A stretch of 64,000 bases of DNA, taken from positions 2,716,501 through 2,780,500 of the forward strand of contig NZ_OY780935.1 in NCBI RefSeq assembly GCF_963675965.1, written 5' to 3'. Each line of letters opens with the position of its first letter. The first letter of the stretch is position 1. Position numbers and translations under genes: made by a program. Below the pieces are notes generated by a model. The model saw only the letters and a program-made list of their open reading frames with translations. It searched no databases and was not told the DNA's origin. The DNA comes from an uncultured Celeribacter sp. (GTDB lineage Bacteria; Pseudomonadota; Alphaproteobacteria; Rhodobacterales; Rhodobacteraceae). Positions 8,696 to 16,466 of this stretch are shown piece by piece.

Positions 8696-9298
8696 GTGGA
8701 AACACGTATAGATCGGGCCTATGAGACCGGCGACTTCGCCGAACTGGCCTATGCGTTCGCGCCGGTCGGCCTCGTCATCACGGAGAATCGGGTGATCCGC
8801 GATTGCAACGATGCCTTCGCCGACATGTTCGCCTATAGCCGCGATGAGCTGCGCAATCAGGTCTTTTCCATGCTCTACCCTTCGGGTGAGGAATTCGTGA
8901 ACATCCGCGACCGGGGTGTCAAACAGCTGCGTGAAACCAACACCTATTGGGACGAGCGGATCATGGCCAAGAAGACCGGGGAGCTGTTCTGGTGTCGGGT
9001 GAGAGGGCATTCTTTTACACCGGATGAACCGTTAATGCGCGCTGTCTGGAGCTTTGCCGATCTGTCTGAGACCCGACCCTATGTGCCCCTGACCCGACGC
9101 GAACGCGAGATAATTTCCTACCTGTCGGACGGGCTGACCAGCAAGGAAATCGCCAACCAACTCGACCTGTCGTATCGCACGGTCGAGGTTTACCGGGCCA
9201 AACTTTTGAAGAAATTCGGTGTGAGCAATTCCAGCGGGCTGTTTCAATCACTGGGCGGCATCGGCAGCGACCATGTGGTGTCGCGCAGCGGCGGGTAG
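8696..9298 (+). CDS. PAS-domain LuxR-type transcriptional regulator
   Basis: A 200-residue protein starting at GTG 8696, chosen for the GAGGAGG seven bases upstream. Residues ~12-125 form one PAS domain (LVITENRVIRDCNDAFADMF...). Residues ~135-195 form a LuxR/GerE helix-turn-helix (LTRREREIISYLSDGLTSKE, then NQLDLSYRTVEVYRAKLLKK). There is no receiver domain, so it probably senses a small ligand or redox state through PAS. It is divergent from the binding-protein gene across ~100 bp, so it is the likely regulator of the transporter operon. Confidence 0.9.
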   Translation: METRIDRAYETGDFAELAYAFAPVGLVITENRVIRDCNDAFADMFAYSRDELRNQVFSMLYPSGEEFVNIRDRGVKQLRETNTYWDERIMAKKTGELFWCRVRGHSFTPDEPLMRAVWSFADLSETRPYVPLTRREREIISYLSDGLTSKEIANQLDLSYRTVEVYRAKLLKKFGVSNSSGLFQSLGGIGSDHVVSRSGG

Positions 9299-9457
9299 AG
9301 TGCGGTCTTTTGCATCGGGCGCGTTTGGAACAGGGTTCCGAATATATGTACATCGTTTTTTAATTTGTTGCACACAGCTCAAAGACCAATCCTGCCCGTC
9401 CAGTCCCAACCCCGTGCCGCTCATGTGTCCCTCTCTTGCCCCCACAAGGCGTGCCGT

Positions 9458-10699
9458 TCACATCTCGGCCAGGTCGATCATCGCTAGGAGCTTGAGCGTG
9501 TTGCCGAAATAGTCGCCTTCCTCTATGGGAATGGCGACCATGGCAGTCCAGAGGGCGTCCATCCAGGCCTGATCCGCCGCCGGGTCGCCGCTGCCAGCAA
9601 TCGCGCCCGCCGCGAACATGGAAATCCAGCCCACTTCTCCGGTCCATCGGCCATCGCGTGGAATGCTGCCGTCGAGCCGGTAGGTCGATGCGATCCGCGA
9701 CGGGTCGCCGCCGGTTTCGGTGCGGATCCAGGCGTTGATCCGCATCAGGCGCTCGGCGGCGCGGGGATCGCGGCTTATTCGGTAGTCGGCCGCCAGCCTG
9801 TACGGATACCGCAGGGCATTCCACGAATAATAGCCGTCATAGGGCCCTTCCAGAAACTCCGGCGGGGCGGGGCGCGGATCGTCCGGCATTCCGACCATGA
9901 AGTCCGGCACGAGGCCAGTATCCTTCGCATAATGCGCGGAAATCCGGCCCCAGACCTCATATCCCGCGTCACGGATTTCGATCCACCGGGAGGCATCTTG
10001 ACCGGGTGCGTCGGCAAAAACGGACAAATTGTAGGGCATGAAATCCGACGACCGGGAGGCGATGTCATACACCTCGTAGGTTGCCCAATCGCCCAGACTG
10101 ACGAGATCGTGACGCGTGATCTCGTGGGCGAGAATGGCGGCACGCACCTCTGCCGCATCATCGGCGTAGCCGCCCCATTCCTCCTCCGCCAATTGCAGTG
10201 CCAGCGCGATGTCAATGTCGCCGTCGCTGGCTGTCATCTTCCCCTCGGGCGCGTCGGTGCAATCGCGGGTCTGGTTCCAGGCCATCAGGCCGGGCCCGCT
10301 TGCTGCGGGGTGCAGCCGGAAGTAGGTCAGCATCTCGTCGAAAAGCGGTTTCGTGTGGGGGTCCCGCTCTGCCATGTTGACGAGGGCGAGCATGCCATAT
10401 CCATGGGCCTCTGACACGGTGAGAGTCTCGGGTGCACCGTCTCCATAGGTCGGGTTGCCATCAGCGGCGGTATCGACATAGGCGCCGCCACAGCCCTCTT
10501 TCAGGTAGACGCTTTTCCAGCTCTGCCAGAACCGGTCCAGTGCGGCCAGGCGTTGGTCCTGGCTTGCCGTCGGAGAGATCACCGACGCCTCTGCTGGCAG
10601 CCCGGCCCCCTGAGCTGAGGCCTCGACGTTGAGACCGCAGGCGATCACCATCGAACATGCGATGAGCGAAGACTTCCATCCCGACCAGATGCGCGCCAT
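9458..10699 (-). CDS. Glycoside hydrolase family 8 endoglucanase, secreted
   Basis: A 413-residue preprotein. ATG 10699 is preferred over ATG 10705 because AAAAGGA is 7 bases upstream; the frame stays open further upstream but overlaps the next gene. A Sec signal peptide covers ~1-30 (cleavage near ASAQG). The GH8 core shows the acid Glu in VSEAHGYGML (E97) and the Asp-rich motif ASDGDIDIALAL (D159-D163), then aromatic helix sequences of the (alpha/alpha)6 barrel. GH8 enzymes cut beta-1,4-glucans (cellulose, lichenan, chitosan); BcsZ in cellulose synthase operons is one. No bcs genes are nearby, so it may trim an exopolysaccharide made elsewhere. Confidence 0.9.
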   Translation of the reverse strand: MARIWSGWKSSLIACSMVIACGLNVEASAQGAGLPAEASVISPTASQDQRLAALDRFWQSWKSVYLKEGCGGAYVDTAADGNPTYGDGAPETLTVSEAHGYGMLALVNMAERDPHTKPLFDEMLTYFRLHPAASGPGLMAWNQTRDCTDAPEGKMTASDGDIDIALALQLAEEEWGGYADDAAEVRAAILAHEITRHDLVSLGDWATYEVYDIASRSSDFMPYNLSVFADAPGQDASRWIEIRDAGYEVWGRISAHYAKDTGLVPDFMVGMPDDPRPAPPEFLEGPYDGYYSWNALRYPYRLAADYRISRDPRAAERLMRINAWIRTETGGDPSRIASTYRLDGSIPRDGRWTGEVGWISMFAAGAIAGSGDPAADQAWMDALWTAMVAIPIEEGDYFGNTLKLLAMIDLAEM

Positions 10700-10860
10700 T
10701 TCCATGTCCTTTTCACATCGATCGGAAAATGGATCGCGTCCGTCGACTTCCCTCGAATTTACCCGCATGAGCGGTGTCTCGACAAGTCCGCAGTTCTGGC
10801 GTCCATCGTCGGGGAGCGACTTTCTGTCGAAGGGGTGATGAACGGCGGGCGTGAGGGTCT

Positions 10861-11319
10861 TCAGGGCCAGGGGTATTCGGCGGTTTCGATCCCAAGATCG
10901 GCCAGTCGGGCGGCGACCACCCGACGGTAATCGACGATGTTTCCCACATTGAGGGCGTGAAGCTGCGCGACTTCGGCGCCGTCGAACGGGCGGTAATTCT
11001 CGGGGAGCGAGCTGCCCGCCCATCTCGCGATGATAAAATTCAGCACTGCTGCCACATCGTCCTCGTTCAGGCCGGACCCCACCACGTTCGGGACGTTGGC
11101 GAGATAGGCCCGCCCTGCCTCGTCTCCGGCAAAGGTGCCGATCAGGTTCACGAAATCGGGAATCCCAACTTCGCTGAAGCCATGGCCATCCACGCCGTGA
11201 CATCCGACGCATTTGAGGATGTAATTGGTCTGCGCGGTGCGGCCTGAGGTGGTTTCGACCGCCGTGGCCGGGAGCGCTGTGGTGGCGAGAATTGCGGCGA
11301 ATAACAAGCGACGGATCAT
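10861..11319 (-). CDS. Periplasmic c-type cytochrome without an obvious Met ligand
   Basis: A 152-residue preprotein with a Sec signal peptide (MIRRLLFAAILATTALPATA) and one haem site C37-V-G-C-H41. The rest resembles a small class I cytochrome, but the only Met is the initiator. The distal haem ligand must therefore be another residue (for example His in DGHGF or LHALN) or absent. Its start overlaps the previous cytochrome's stop by ATGA (11316-11319), so it is the last gene of the amine dehydrogenase operon. It could carry electrons from the enzyme, or act on haem chemistry during cofactor formation; the second idea is inference. Confidence 0.88.
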   Translation of the reverse strand: MIRRLLFAAILATTALPATAVETTSGRTAQTNYILKCVGCHGVDGHGFSEVGIPDFVNLIGTFAGDEAGRAYLANVPNVVGSGLNEDDVAAVLNFIIARWAGSSLPENYRPFDGAEVAQLHALNVGNIVDYRRVVAARLADLGIETAEYPWP

Positions 11320-11771
11320 TCAAGCGCCTCCTTTCTCATGGCATGAAGCGTGGCCCTATCGAGAGGGGCCTCACGCAGAAGCACAAGGGTTTGCGGGTCG
11401 AGCGCGGCGTCGATTCCGTTCAGATCGCTGAGCACATAGGCGGCGATATCGAGGATCTCGTCGTCCTCCAGCCAGTCATGGAGTGGCATCGCGAGGCCAA
11501 TGTAGGTCACGCCTGCGGCTGTGATCCGACCGGTCAGCCCGCCGAGCACGACCGAGCCGAAATAGCTCGGGGCCTTGTCCCCCAAACCGGTCCAGAGCGG
11601 ACCGTCGGCCAAGGGCGGTGCGAGCCCCGGCTGACCGATCCCGCCCTGTTGGTGGCAGGCCGCGCAGGTTTCGTCGAAGAGCACAGCACCCCGCGTGGCG
11701 TCCTGCGCCATGGCGGGAGCCGTGAGCGCCATCAACCCGGCGAGCAGCGTCGTAATCGGCGCGATCCTCAT
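11316..11771 (-). CDS. Periplasmic c-type cytochrome, likely electron acceptor
   Basis: A 151-residue preprotein from ATG 11771, which overlaps the small-subunit stop by ATGA; a longer frame upstream has no signal peptide. Signal peptide ~1-22, one haem motif C36-A-A-C-H40, and a probable axial Met in GLAMPLHDW (M95), followed by the typical C-terminal helix EILDIAAYVL. This is an ordinary class I monohaem cytochrome. Position directly after the TTQ small subunit fits the role taken by azurin, amicyanin or cytochrome in other amine dehydrogenase systems: accepting electrons in the periplasm and passing them to an oxidase. Confidence 0.9.
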   Translation of the reverse strand: MRIAPITTLLAGLMALTAPAMAQDATRGAVLFDETCAACHQQGGIGQPGLAPPLADGPLWTGLGDKAPSYFGSVVLGGLTGRITAAGVTYIGLAMPLHDWLEDDEILDIAAYVLSDLNGIDAALDPQTLVLLREAPLDRATLHAMRKEALE

Positions 11772-12307
11772 TCCGCGAGCCCCACAACGATGGCGACCGT
11801 GCAGTGTATGCCCTTGTCGGTATTGGCCATGCACCAGCTCGATTCAGAGGCAAGGCCGAGGCGATAGCCCGGCATATCGCCTTCCTGACGTGAACATCCT
11901 TCCGACGCGCAGGAGCCTTTGCCACAGCAATCGTTGTAGGAGACGAGATAGTCCTTGTCGTCGTTCGGATTGCGGCAGGTGCCGACCCAGGCGACCTTGG
12001 ACGGCGTGGAGCCGGGCGGGCATTGCGTCACGGTTCCACCGCACTCGCTGCACAGACCTCCATGCAGCGAGCAGTAGCGCCAATAGTCGCAATCGTCCGG
12101 CAGGACTTCCGGCTCGCCGAAGCCGCGCGCGAAGGCCGCGCCGTTCGAACTGTCATAGGGCAGCATCGGCAGGACGAAGCCGCCGACCAATGCCGCACCG
12201 GCTTTGGAGAGGAAACTCCGCCGCCCGGCATGATGTGCGAGGGAGCGGGACGTGCCCTCGACCTTGGTGTCGAACCAGTCCGAGACCTGTGTGAACAGCG
12301 ATTTCAA
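11768..12307 (-). CDS. aauA: TTQ amine dehydrogenase small (catalytic) subunit, aromatic amine dehydrogenase-like
   Basis: A 179-residue precursor with a twin-arginine leader (R29-R30-SFLSKAG). The mature part has 12 cysteines, enough for the six disulfides of the family. Aligned by eye with methylamine dehydrogenase, the two cofactor tryptophans are W107 (VAWVGTC) and W158 (SSWCM), the catalytic base is D126 (YNDCCG), and the active-site Thr is T170 (HCT). The sequence PPGSTPSK...NPNDDKDYL is closer to aromatic amine dehydrogenase than to methylamine dehydrogenase. Oddity: the position of Asp32 in methylamine dehydrogenase, needed for TTQ maturation, is H82 (CSLHGGLC). The enzyme deaminates primary amines to aldehydes in the periplasm as part of an alpha2beta2 complex. 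mauA-type naming is equally possible. Confidence 0.92.
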   Translation of the reverse strand: MKSLFTQVSDWFDTKVEGTSRSLAHHAGRRSFLSKAGAALVGGFVLPMLPYDSSNGAAFARGFGEPEVLPDDCDYWRYCSLHGGLCSECGGTVTQCPPGSTPSKVAWVGTCRNPNDDKDYLVSYNDCCGKGSCASEGCSRQEGDMPGYRLGLASESSWCMANTDKGIHCTVAIVVGLAE

Positions 12308-12343
12308 AGCATTTCTCCTTTCGTTGAGACGGCCGAGGGAGGC

Positions 12344-12949
12344 TCAATGCGCGGGCTGCGCGTTGAGTCCGTCGAGGTAGGACTGAATGGATGGGGTTTT
12401 CATGTCGAAGGCGTTGAAGAGGCTATCGAACTGCTCGCGGCTGTTCACCAGCCCCTTGGCCCGGACCACACCGTGCTCATCGAGCAGGACGGCATAGGGC
12501 AGACGGGCGACCCGGTAGGCGAGGCCCAGTTCCGTCGAGACCACATAAGGGTATTGCTCCAGCTTTGCGCTCTCGATGAAACGGTCGTGCTGTTCGGCGG
12601 ACCCGCCGTCCGAGGCAAAGACGACATCGAGCCAGCTGCTTTCCGCCGTGCGGATTGAATGCACCACCGGCAGGAGCTTTTTGCAGACCGGGCAGGTCGG
12701 CGAGAGGAAGAACACAAGCGTCGCCCGCTGTGGCCGGGGGCCGATCGGAACCATGCCACCTGTGCGGCTTTCGAGGTTGAATTTGGGACTGGCGGTGCCG
12801 ACTTCGGGGCCGGAATCGTTGACCAGCGCCCCCATCGGGGACACCCGTTCGAACAAAATCCCGACCTGACGGGCCAGAGCCAGAAGCGCGATCGCCAGTC
12901 CGATAATCATCAGAAACATGGCCGCAGAGATAAATGTGAGAGCTGTCAT
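12344..12949 (-). CDS. mauD: MauD-type thioredoxin-like maturation protein
   Basis: A 201-residue protein with one N-terminal membrane anchor (~5-27) and a thioredoxin-like domain facing the periplasm with the active-site pair C86-P-V-C89. MauD is needed to form or isomerise the many disulfides of the TTQ small subunit. It lies between mauE and the small-subunit gene, the order known for the mau and aau clusters. Length matches the family (~200). Confidence 0.93.
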   Translation of the reverse strand: MTALTFISAAMFLMIIGLAIALLALARQVGILFERVSPMGALVNDSGPEVGTASPKFNLESRTGGMVPIGPRPQRATLVFFLSPTCPVCKKLLPVVHSIRTAESSWLDVVFASDGGSAEQHDRFIESAKLEQYPYVVSTELGLAYRVARLPYAVLLDEHGVVRAKGLVNSREQFDSLFNAFDMKTPSIQSYLDGLNAQPAH

Positions 12950-12970
12950 ATTTGGTCCTTTCTGCCTGTC

Positions 12971-13504
12971 TCAGAGCGAGCGGCGTGCGAGCGAGGCGTT
13001 GGATAGCAGAAGGTCGGCCAGTAAAAAGGCGACCCCAAGGAGGAGCCCGGCCGCCAAAGCGGCGACGGAGGAGGCGACCGGAAGGCCGCCGTACGGCAGG
13101 GCTGCGGCGGTAAGGGCTGCGACCGCGAGAATGCCGTTGCGCCAGAGCAGCGCCGGGCCGACGGCCTGAGGCGCGCCGCCGCACCCGCATTCGATCGTGG
13201 TCCGACCGCGGGCGACGTTGATGCCGATCCCCACCGCGTAGAGCAGGAAAAGCCCTGCTCCCAGTGTCATCGCGACGGGCTGTCCTCCAGGGGCGAAGGT
13301 GCCCAGAACCACCGCCGCTTCCGCCACGACCAGTGCGACAGAGACCGGGTGGACCAGCGCCTCGGGCAAGAGCCGGTAATCCGTGACGAAGCCGGTGAAC
13401 TCCGTGAATTCCGAGAGCTTGTGGTAAACTGCCCGTAGGAAAATCAGCGCGACAGCGGAGCTAAGGGCGAAGGCCAGCATCCGGGCGAAGGTGTCGCCGC
13501 TCAT
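12971..13504 (-). CDS. mauE: MauE-type membrane maturation protein
   Basis: A 177-residue integral membrane protein with about five hydrophobic helices of the DoxX/MauE type. The stretch YHKLSEFTEFTGFVTDYRLL (~27-46) after the first helix is the family hallmark, and a conserved-looking CGCGG lies in a periplasmic or cytoplasmic loop (~106-110). With MauD it supports folding and export of the small subunit. Its start overlaps the large-subunit stop by ATGA (13501-13504). Confidence 0.92.
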   Translation of the reverse strand: MSGDTFARMLAFALSSAVALIFLRAVYHKLSEFTEFTGFVTDYRLLPEALVHPVSVALVVAEAAVVLGTFAPGGQPVAMTLGAGLFLLYAVGIGINVARGRTTIECGCGGAPQAVGPALLWRNGILAVAALTAAALPYGGLPVASSVAALAAGLLLGVAFLLADLLLSNASLARRSL

Positions 13505-14661
13505 TGCTGCGCCGCCGTTTCGAGGACTGTCGAAAAGCCGATGCCGTTGTGGCTGATCGCCTTTTTCACGGCAAATTTTGCCTCTGTATCCACCTCGTAT
13601 TTGGCGATCTCGTCGTCGCGCAGGTTCAGCGTGTAGAGCGCGGGCTGGACGTCATCGGTGACAAAAACGGAGGTCGCATTATCCGCCGGAGACCGGTACA
13701 GCAGCGTCCCGTTTTCGAGATCGTAGGCCCAGATCTCTTCCGAGCCTCGGTGATGCGTACCGATCTCGGTCGACGGATGCATCGGGACGAAGGCGACGCC
13801 ATTGGCCTCGTTGACGGTGATTGGTACGTAGCCGCCCGGCAGCCAGCCTTCTGTGCCTTCGGTGATCGGGTAAGTGGTGACCAGTTCGACAGTGCCGGCG
13901 TGATCGGCGGCGCGGTAGATGGTGCCGTTGTAGGACAGGAACATCAGGTCGCCCTGATAGCGGTCGGAGGCGAGATAGATTGGATCGGCATCGGGATCGA
14001 AGATCATCTCGCTCTTCGTGGTGCCGAGGGTCTCACCGGCGTCATCGAGCGCGATGGTCATGAAGCTGCCGTCCGAGCAGATGGTCGAAAAGCTGTGTCC
14101 CTCAAGCGTCGGGAACACACCGAAGCAGCCGGGCGTCGGCACTTCCTGCACCATGGATTTCGCCGTGAGATCGACGACCGTGACCGAGGTCGCCGGGGTC
14201 GAGTTCTGGACGTAAATGAATTTCTCGTCCGCGCTGAGGCGCAGCAATGAGGCATCGGCGGTATATTGTGCCACTTTCAGCGGCAGTTGGATTTCCGCGA
14301 TCGGAGTCAGCCTGTCAACATCGAAGATCTGTAGGACGTGTTCCGAGTCGCCATAGCTCAGGCGGCTGTAATAGCCCGAAACGTAATACAGGGTCTTGCC
14401 ATCGGCAGAGACGGCGGAGTTGCCCTGGAAGCCGGCCGACATAATCCCCTTGAAGTCCAGGTCGTCGGTTCCGTAAACGCGCACCGCACTGGCACTGTCC
14501 CACCCCTGAGAGTTCACGAAGATGTTCGGGCCCGGAGCGATGGTTTCCCGCACGCTCGGGGTTTCGAACTCAAAGGCCGGTTGATCGGCGTCCTGGGCCA
14601 CGGCATTCTGGGCCGCGAGGCCGCAGGCCAGCCAGACGCCGAGGGTCAGAGGTCTTGTCAT
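13501..14661 (-). CDS. aauB: TTQ amine dehydrogenase large subunit (beta-propeller)
   Basis: A 386-residue preprotein from ATG 14661, preferred because AAGGAGA lies 5 bases upstream; an in-frame ATG at 14676 precedes that site. Sec signal peptide ~1-23 (cleaves near AVAQD). The rest is a repeated beta-strand protein, with lines such as SADGKTLYYVSGYYSR, SADEKFIYVQNSTPATSVTV and LYTLNLRDDEIAKYEVD, as in the seven-bladed amine dehydrogenase heavy chain. It binds the small subunit and shapes the substrate channel. First gene of the operon large-E-D-small-cytc-cytc, divergent from an AraC regulator. Confidence 0.93.
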   Translation of the reverse strand: MTRPLTLGVWLACGLAAQNAVAQDADQPAFEFETPSVRETIAPGPNIFVNSQGWDSASAVRVYGTDDLDFKGIMSAGFQGNSAVSADGKTLYYVSGYYSRLSYGDSEHVLQIFDVDRLTPIAEIQLPLKVAQYTADASLLRLSADEKFIYVQNSTPATSVTVVDLTAKSMVQEVPTPGCFGVFPTLEGHSFSTICSDGSFMTIALDDAGETLGTTKSEMIFDPDADPIYLASDRYQGDLMFLSYNGTIYRAADHAGTVELVTTYPITEGTEGWLPGGYVPITVNEANGVAFVPMHPSTEIGTHHRGSEEIWAYDLENGTLLYRSPADNATSVFVTDDVQPALYTLNLRDDEIAKYEVDTEAKFAVKKAISHNGIGFSTVLETAAQQ

Positions 14662-14779
14662 CTGGGTCTCCTTCATGACGAACGAGCCTTGATGATGCGG
14701 ATCTGGCGCGGGCCGGGTATCCAGTTTTTACAAGAGATTCAGCTTATCATTTGGGCGGCTGGCGAACACATTTTCTCTT

Positions 14780-14805
14780 TACGCTGCAGCGTAGCGAAGC
14801 GTAGC
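14780..14805. promoter_or_regulatory. Palindrome and direct repeats between amine dehydrogenase operon and AraC gene
   Basis: TACGCTGCAGCGTA (14780-14793) is a perfect 14-bp palindrome. It overlaps GCGTAGC (14789-14795), repeated at 14799-14805 with a 10-bp step, one helical turn. AraC-family proteins usually bind direct repeats spaced by whole turns, so this is a good operator candidate in the 188-bp divergent promoter region. Confidence 0.55.
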
Positions 14806-14849
14806 CTTAGTTCACCATTCCCCACATCGAAAAGTTCAGGCACCCGGCG

Positions 14850-15770
14850 ATGAACCGTTACGCCACCTCTCTGTCGATCACGACATTTCTCGACGCTACC
14901 TTGCAGGAGACCGGTCTTCCAGGCTGGCAGCAGAGGTATATGCGGACGGTATCCGGCGATTTCGAAGGGAGCGTGACACGGATCGATTTCGGGCCGGTCG
15001 TTTTGCTCGACGAGCGGATGAACCTTGGGGTCATCCAATGGAGTGCGCCGCCGCCGGGCACCCTCGTTCTCGGCTTTCTGCCAGATGGGGAGAACTGGAG
15101 GATGAACGGCGTTCCCGTCGGCGGCAAGGCTCTGCTCCAGCGCGGCGGTGCTGAGATCATGGTGAACAGCCAGCAAGGAACAAGGGGCGTGGTGGTCCAG
15201 ATCGAAAGTGCGGCCTTTCTTCTCCCGGATCGGCTGTTTCACCGTGGTCCGATTGTGACCCTTCCCATGACCGCCGCGATGGACGATGCCGCCCGCTTCA
15301 TTGAGACCATTCTGGTCTCGGCGGCGGGCAACATCCGATTTTCACCAAGCGAGTTTCGGAGGACAATGGGCGAAATCCTGCTCGCCAAGGTCCAGAGCGT
15401 TCTCGACCAGTTCGACGAACCGGGGCGGGCCGTGCCGCTCAGTGCCCATCAGGCGCTCCGAATCGTTGAAAACGCGGAACGGGTTTTTCGGACCCGAGAG
15501 GCCGACGACCTTACCGTCGCGCTCATGGCGGAGGCGCTCCATATCACGCAGCGTGAAATGCGCGAAGCCTTTGCGACGGCGCTCGGCACGACGCCACGGG
15601 AATGGTTGCTCCTGCGCAAGCTTGATGCGGTGCACCGGCAACTCCTGAAAGGCGGCAACCAGCCCTTGACCCGCCTTGCGCTCGATCACGGTTTCGGCCA
15701 TCTCGGTCGCTTCGCGGCTTATTACGAACGCCTCTTCGGACGTCTGCCGTCATCTGAGCGGTCGCTGTGA
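14850..15770 (+). CDS. AraC-family transcriptional regulator
   Basis: A 306-residue protein. The N-terminal ~200 residues look like an AraC-binding-like (OxyR/cupin) sensory region. The C-terminal ~100 contain two helix-turn-helices: DDLTVALMAEALHITQREMREAFATALGTTPREWLLLRKL and LTRLALDHGFGHLGRFAAYYERLFGRLPSSE (each given here only in part as known family signatures). It diverges from the amine dehydrogenase operon and is its likely amine-responsive activator. A strong hairpin overlaps its stop codon. Confidence 0.88.
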   Translation: MNRYATSLSITTFLDATLQETGLPGWQQRYMRTVSGDFEGSVTRIDFGPVVLLDERMNLGVIQWSAPPPGTLVLGFLPDGENWRMNGVPVGGKALLQRGGAEIMVNSQQGTRGVVVQIESAAFLLPDRLFHRGPIVTLPMTAAMDDAARFIETILVSAAGNIRFSPSEFRRTMGEILLAKVQSVLDQFDEPGRAVPLSAHQALRIVENAERVFRTREADDLTVALMAEALHITQREMREAFATALGTTPREWLLLRKLDAVHRQLLKGGNQPLTRLALDHGFGHLGRFAAYYERLFGRLPSSERSL

Positions 15771-15778
15771 CCGCTCAG
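15754..15778 (+). terminator. Hairpin at the end of the AraC gene
   Basis: Perfect 10-bp arms CTGAGCGGTC (15754-15763) and GACCGCTCAG (15769-15778) with a 5-base loop span the stop codon. No T-run follows, so it may be a Rho-dependent or bidirectional stop structure. Confidence 0.55.
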
Positions 15779-15784
15779 CAGCCA

Positions 15785-16175
15785 GAGACCACTTCGATGC
15801 TCAAGGGAAGAATGGGGGCGTTCGGTATTGTAGAATGTCATCCACCTGCTGATCACCCGCCGAGCGTGGAAACCGCCGGTGATTTCTTCGAGATAGATGG
15901 CTTCTTGCTTCAAAGAAAAGCCGATCAATGAAGATGTTGTCGAGATAGCGACTGCGTTCGTCCATCCATTGCCGATAGGCGATTGCAAAGCAATCTGCCG
16001 AGTGGGAGATGCGTACGCCGGCCTCGGTCAGAGTGGCTATCTAGGCTGATCCGGTGAATTGCGAGCCCTGATCCGTGTTTGTGATCTCGGGCGGACCGTG
16101 TTTGGCGATAGCTTCGCTCAAAGCCTCGCCGCAAAAGTCAGCATGCACTCGACCATTGTCCTCGGACCAATGGCG
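15785..16175 (-). pseudogene. IS3-family transposase (OrfB) remnant
   Basis: Read on the minus strand from ~16175: VHADFCGEALSEAIAKHGPP then EITNTDQGSQFTG is the integrase-core signature of IS3-family OrfB, including the second catalytic Asp region. An in-frame TAG stands where the family has Trp (SA*IATLTEAG). After that come an insertion and a frameshift, then the C-terminal signature HARRVISRWMTFYNTERPHS. The catalytic Glu helix (SLKQEAIYLEE) is still readable. The N-terminal half is missing. It is a dead transposase marking old insertion activity beside the amine dehydrogenase locus. Confidence 0.8.
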
Positions 16176-16351
16176 GACATGGTCTCGTTATTAGACGGGC
16201 GCCAGCTCAGTACCTTGCGGCTATCCCAAAGCCCTCCCGAATACCGAAAGGACAAAAGTGGACAACTTTTACGCCGCCCGCGACAACACAATGCCGCCGC
16301 TACCGTGATGGAGTACTGCTCCGCCGGTTACACTCTTCCGAAGGGGCCAAT

Positions 16352-16432
16352 GATAAGTGCGGCCCGCCGGAGATCCTGCAAACCGATCAAGGGTCCCAGC
16401 TTACGTTCTTCGCCTGAGGTGATCGACTTCTG
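16352..16432 (+). pseudogene. Second short IS3-family transposase fragment
   Basis: On the plus strand, codons from 16352 read DKCGPPEILQTDQGSQLTFF, then A*GDRLL, which matches the same TDQGSQFTSFAWTDRL core of IS3 OrfB with the Trp replaced by TGA. It is opposite in orientation to the fragment at 15785-16175 and only ~27 codons long. The two therefore come from at least two insertions or one rearranged element. The ~160 bp between them show no intact gene. Confidence 0.6.
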
Positions 16433-16466
16433 TAGATCGTTTTCAATAGCCTTGACGGCTTTGCAA

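Larger units (their letters stand above)
15771..16466. other. Insertion-sequence debris, no intact gene
   Basis: About 700 bp between the AraC gene and the glycosyltransferase cluster contain only the two broken IS3 fragments and unassigned sequence. It forms the boundary between two unrelated accessory modules. Confidence 0.7.

Noticed and set aside
10700..11323. Upstream extension of the GH8 gene across the cytochrome gene
   Set aside because: The signal peptide and ribosome site mark the start at 10699, and the overlapped cytochrome has its own clear signal peptide and haem motif.
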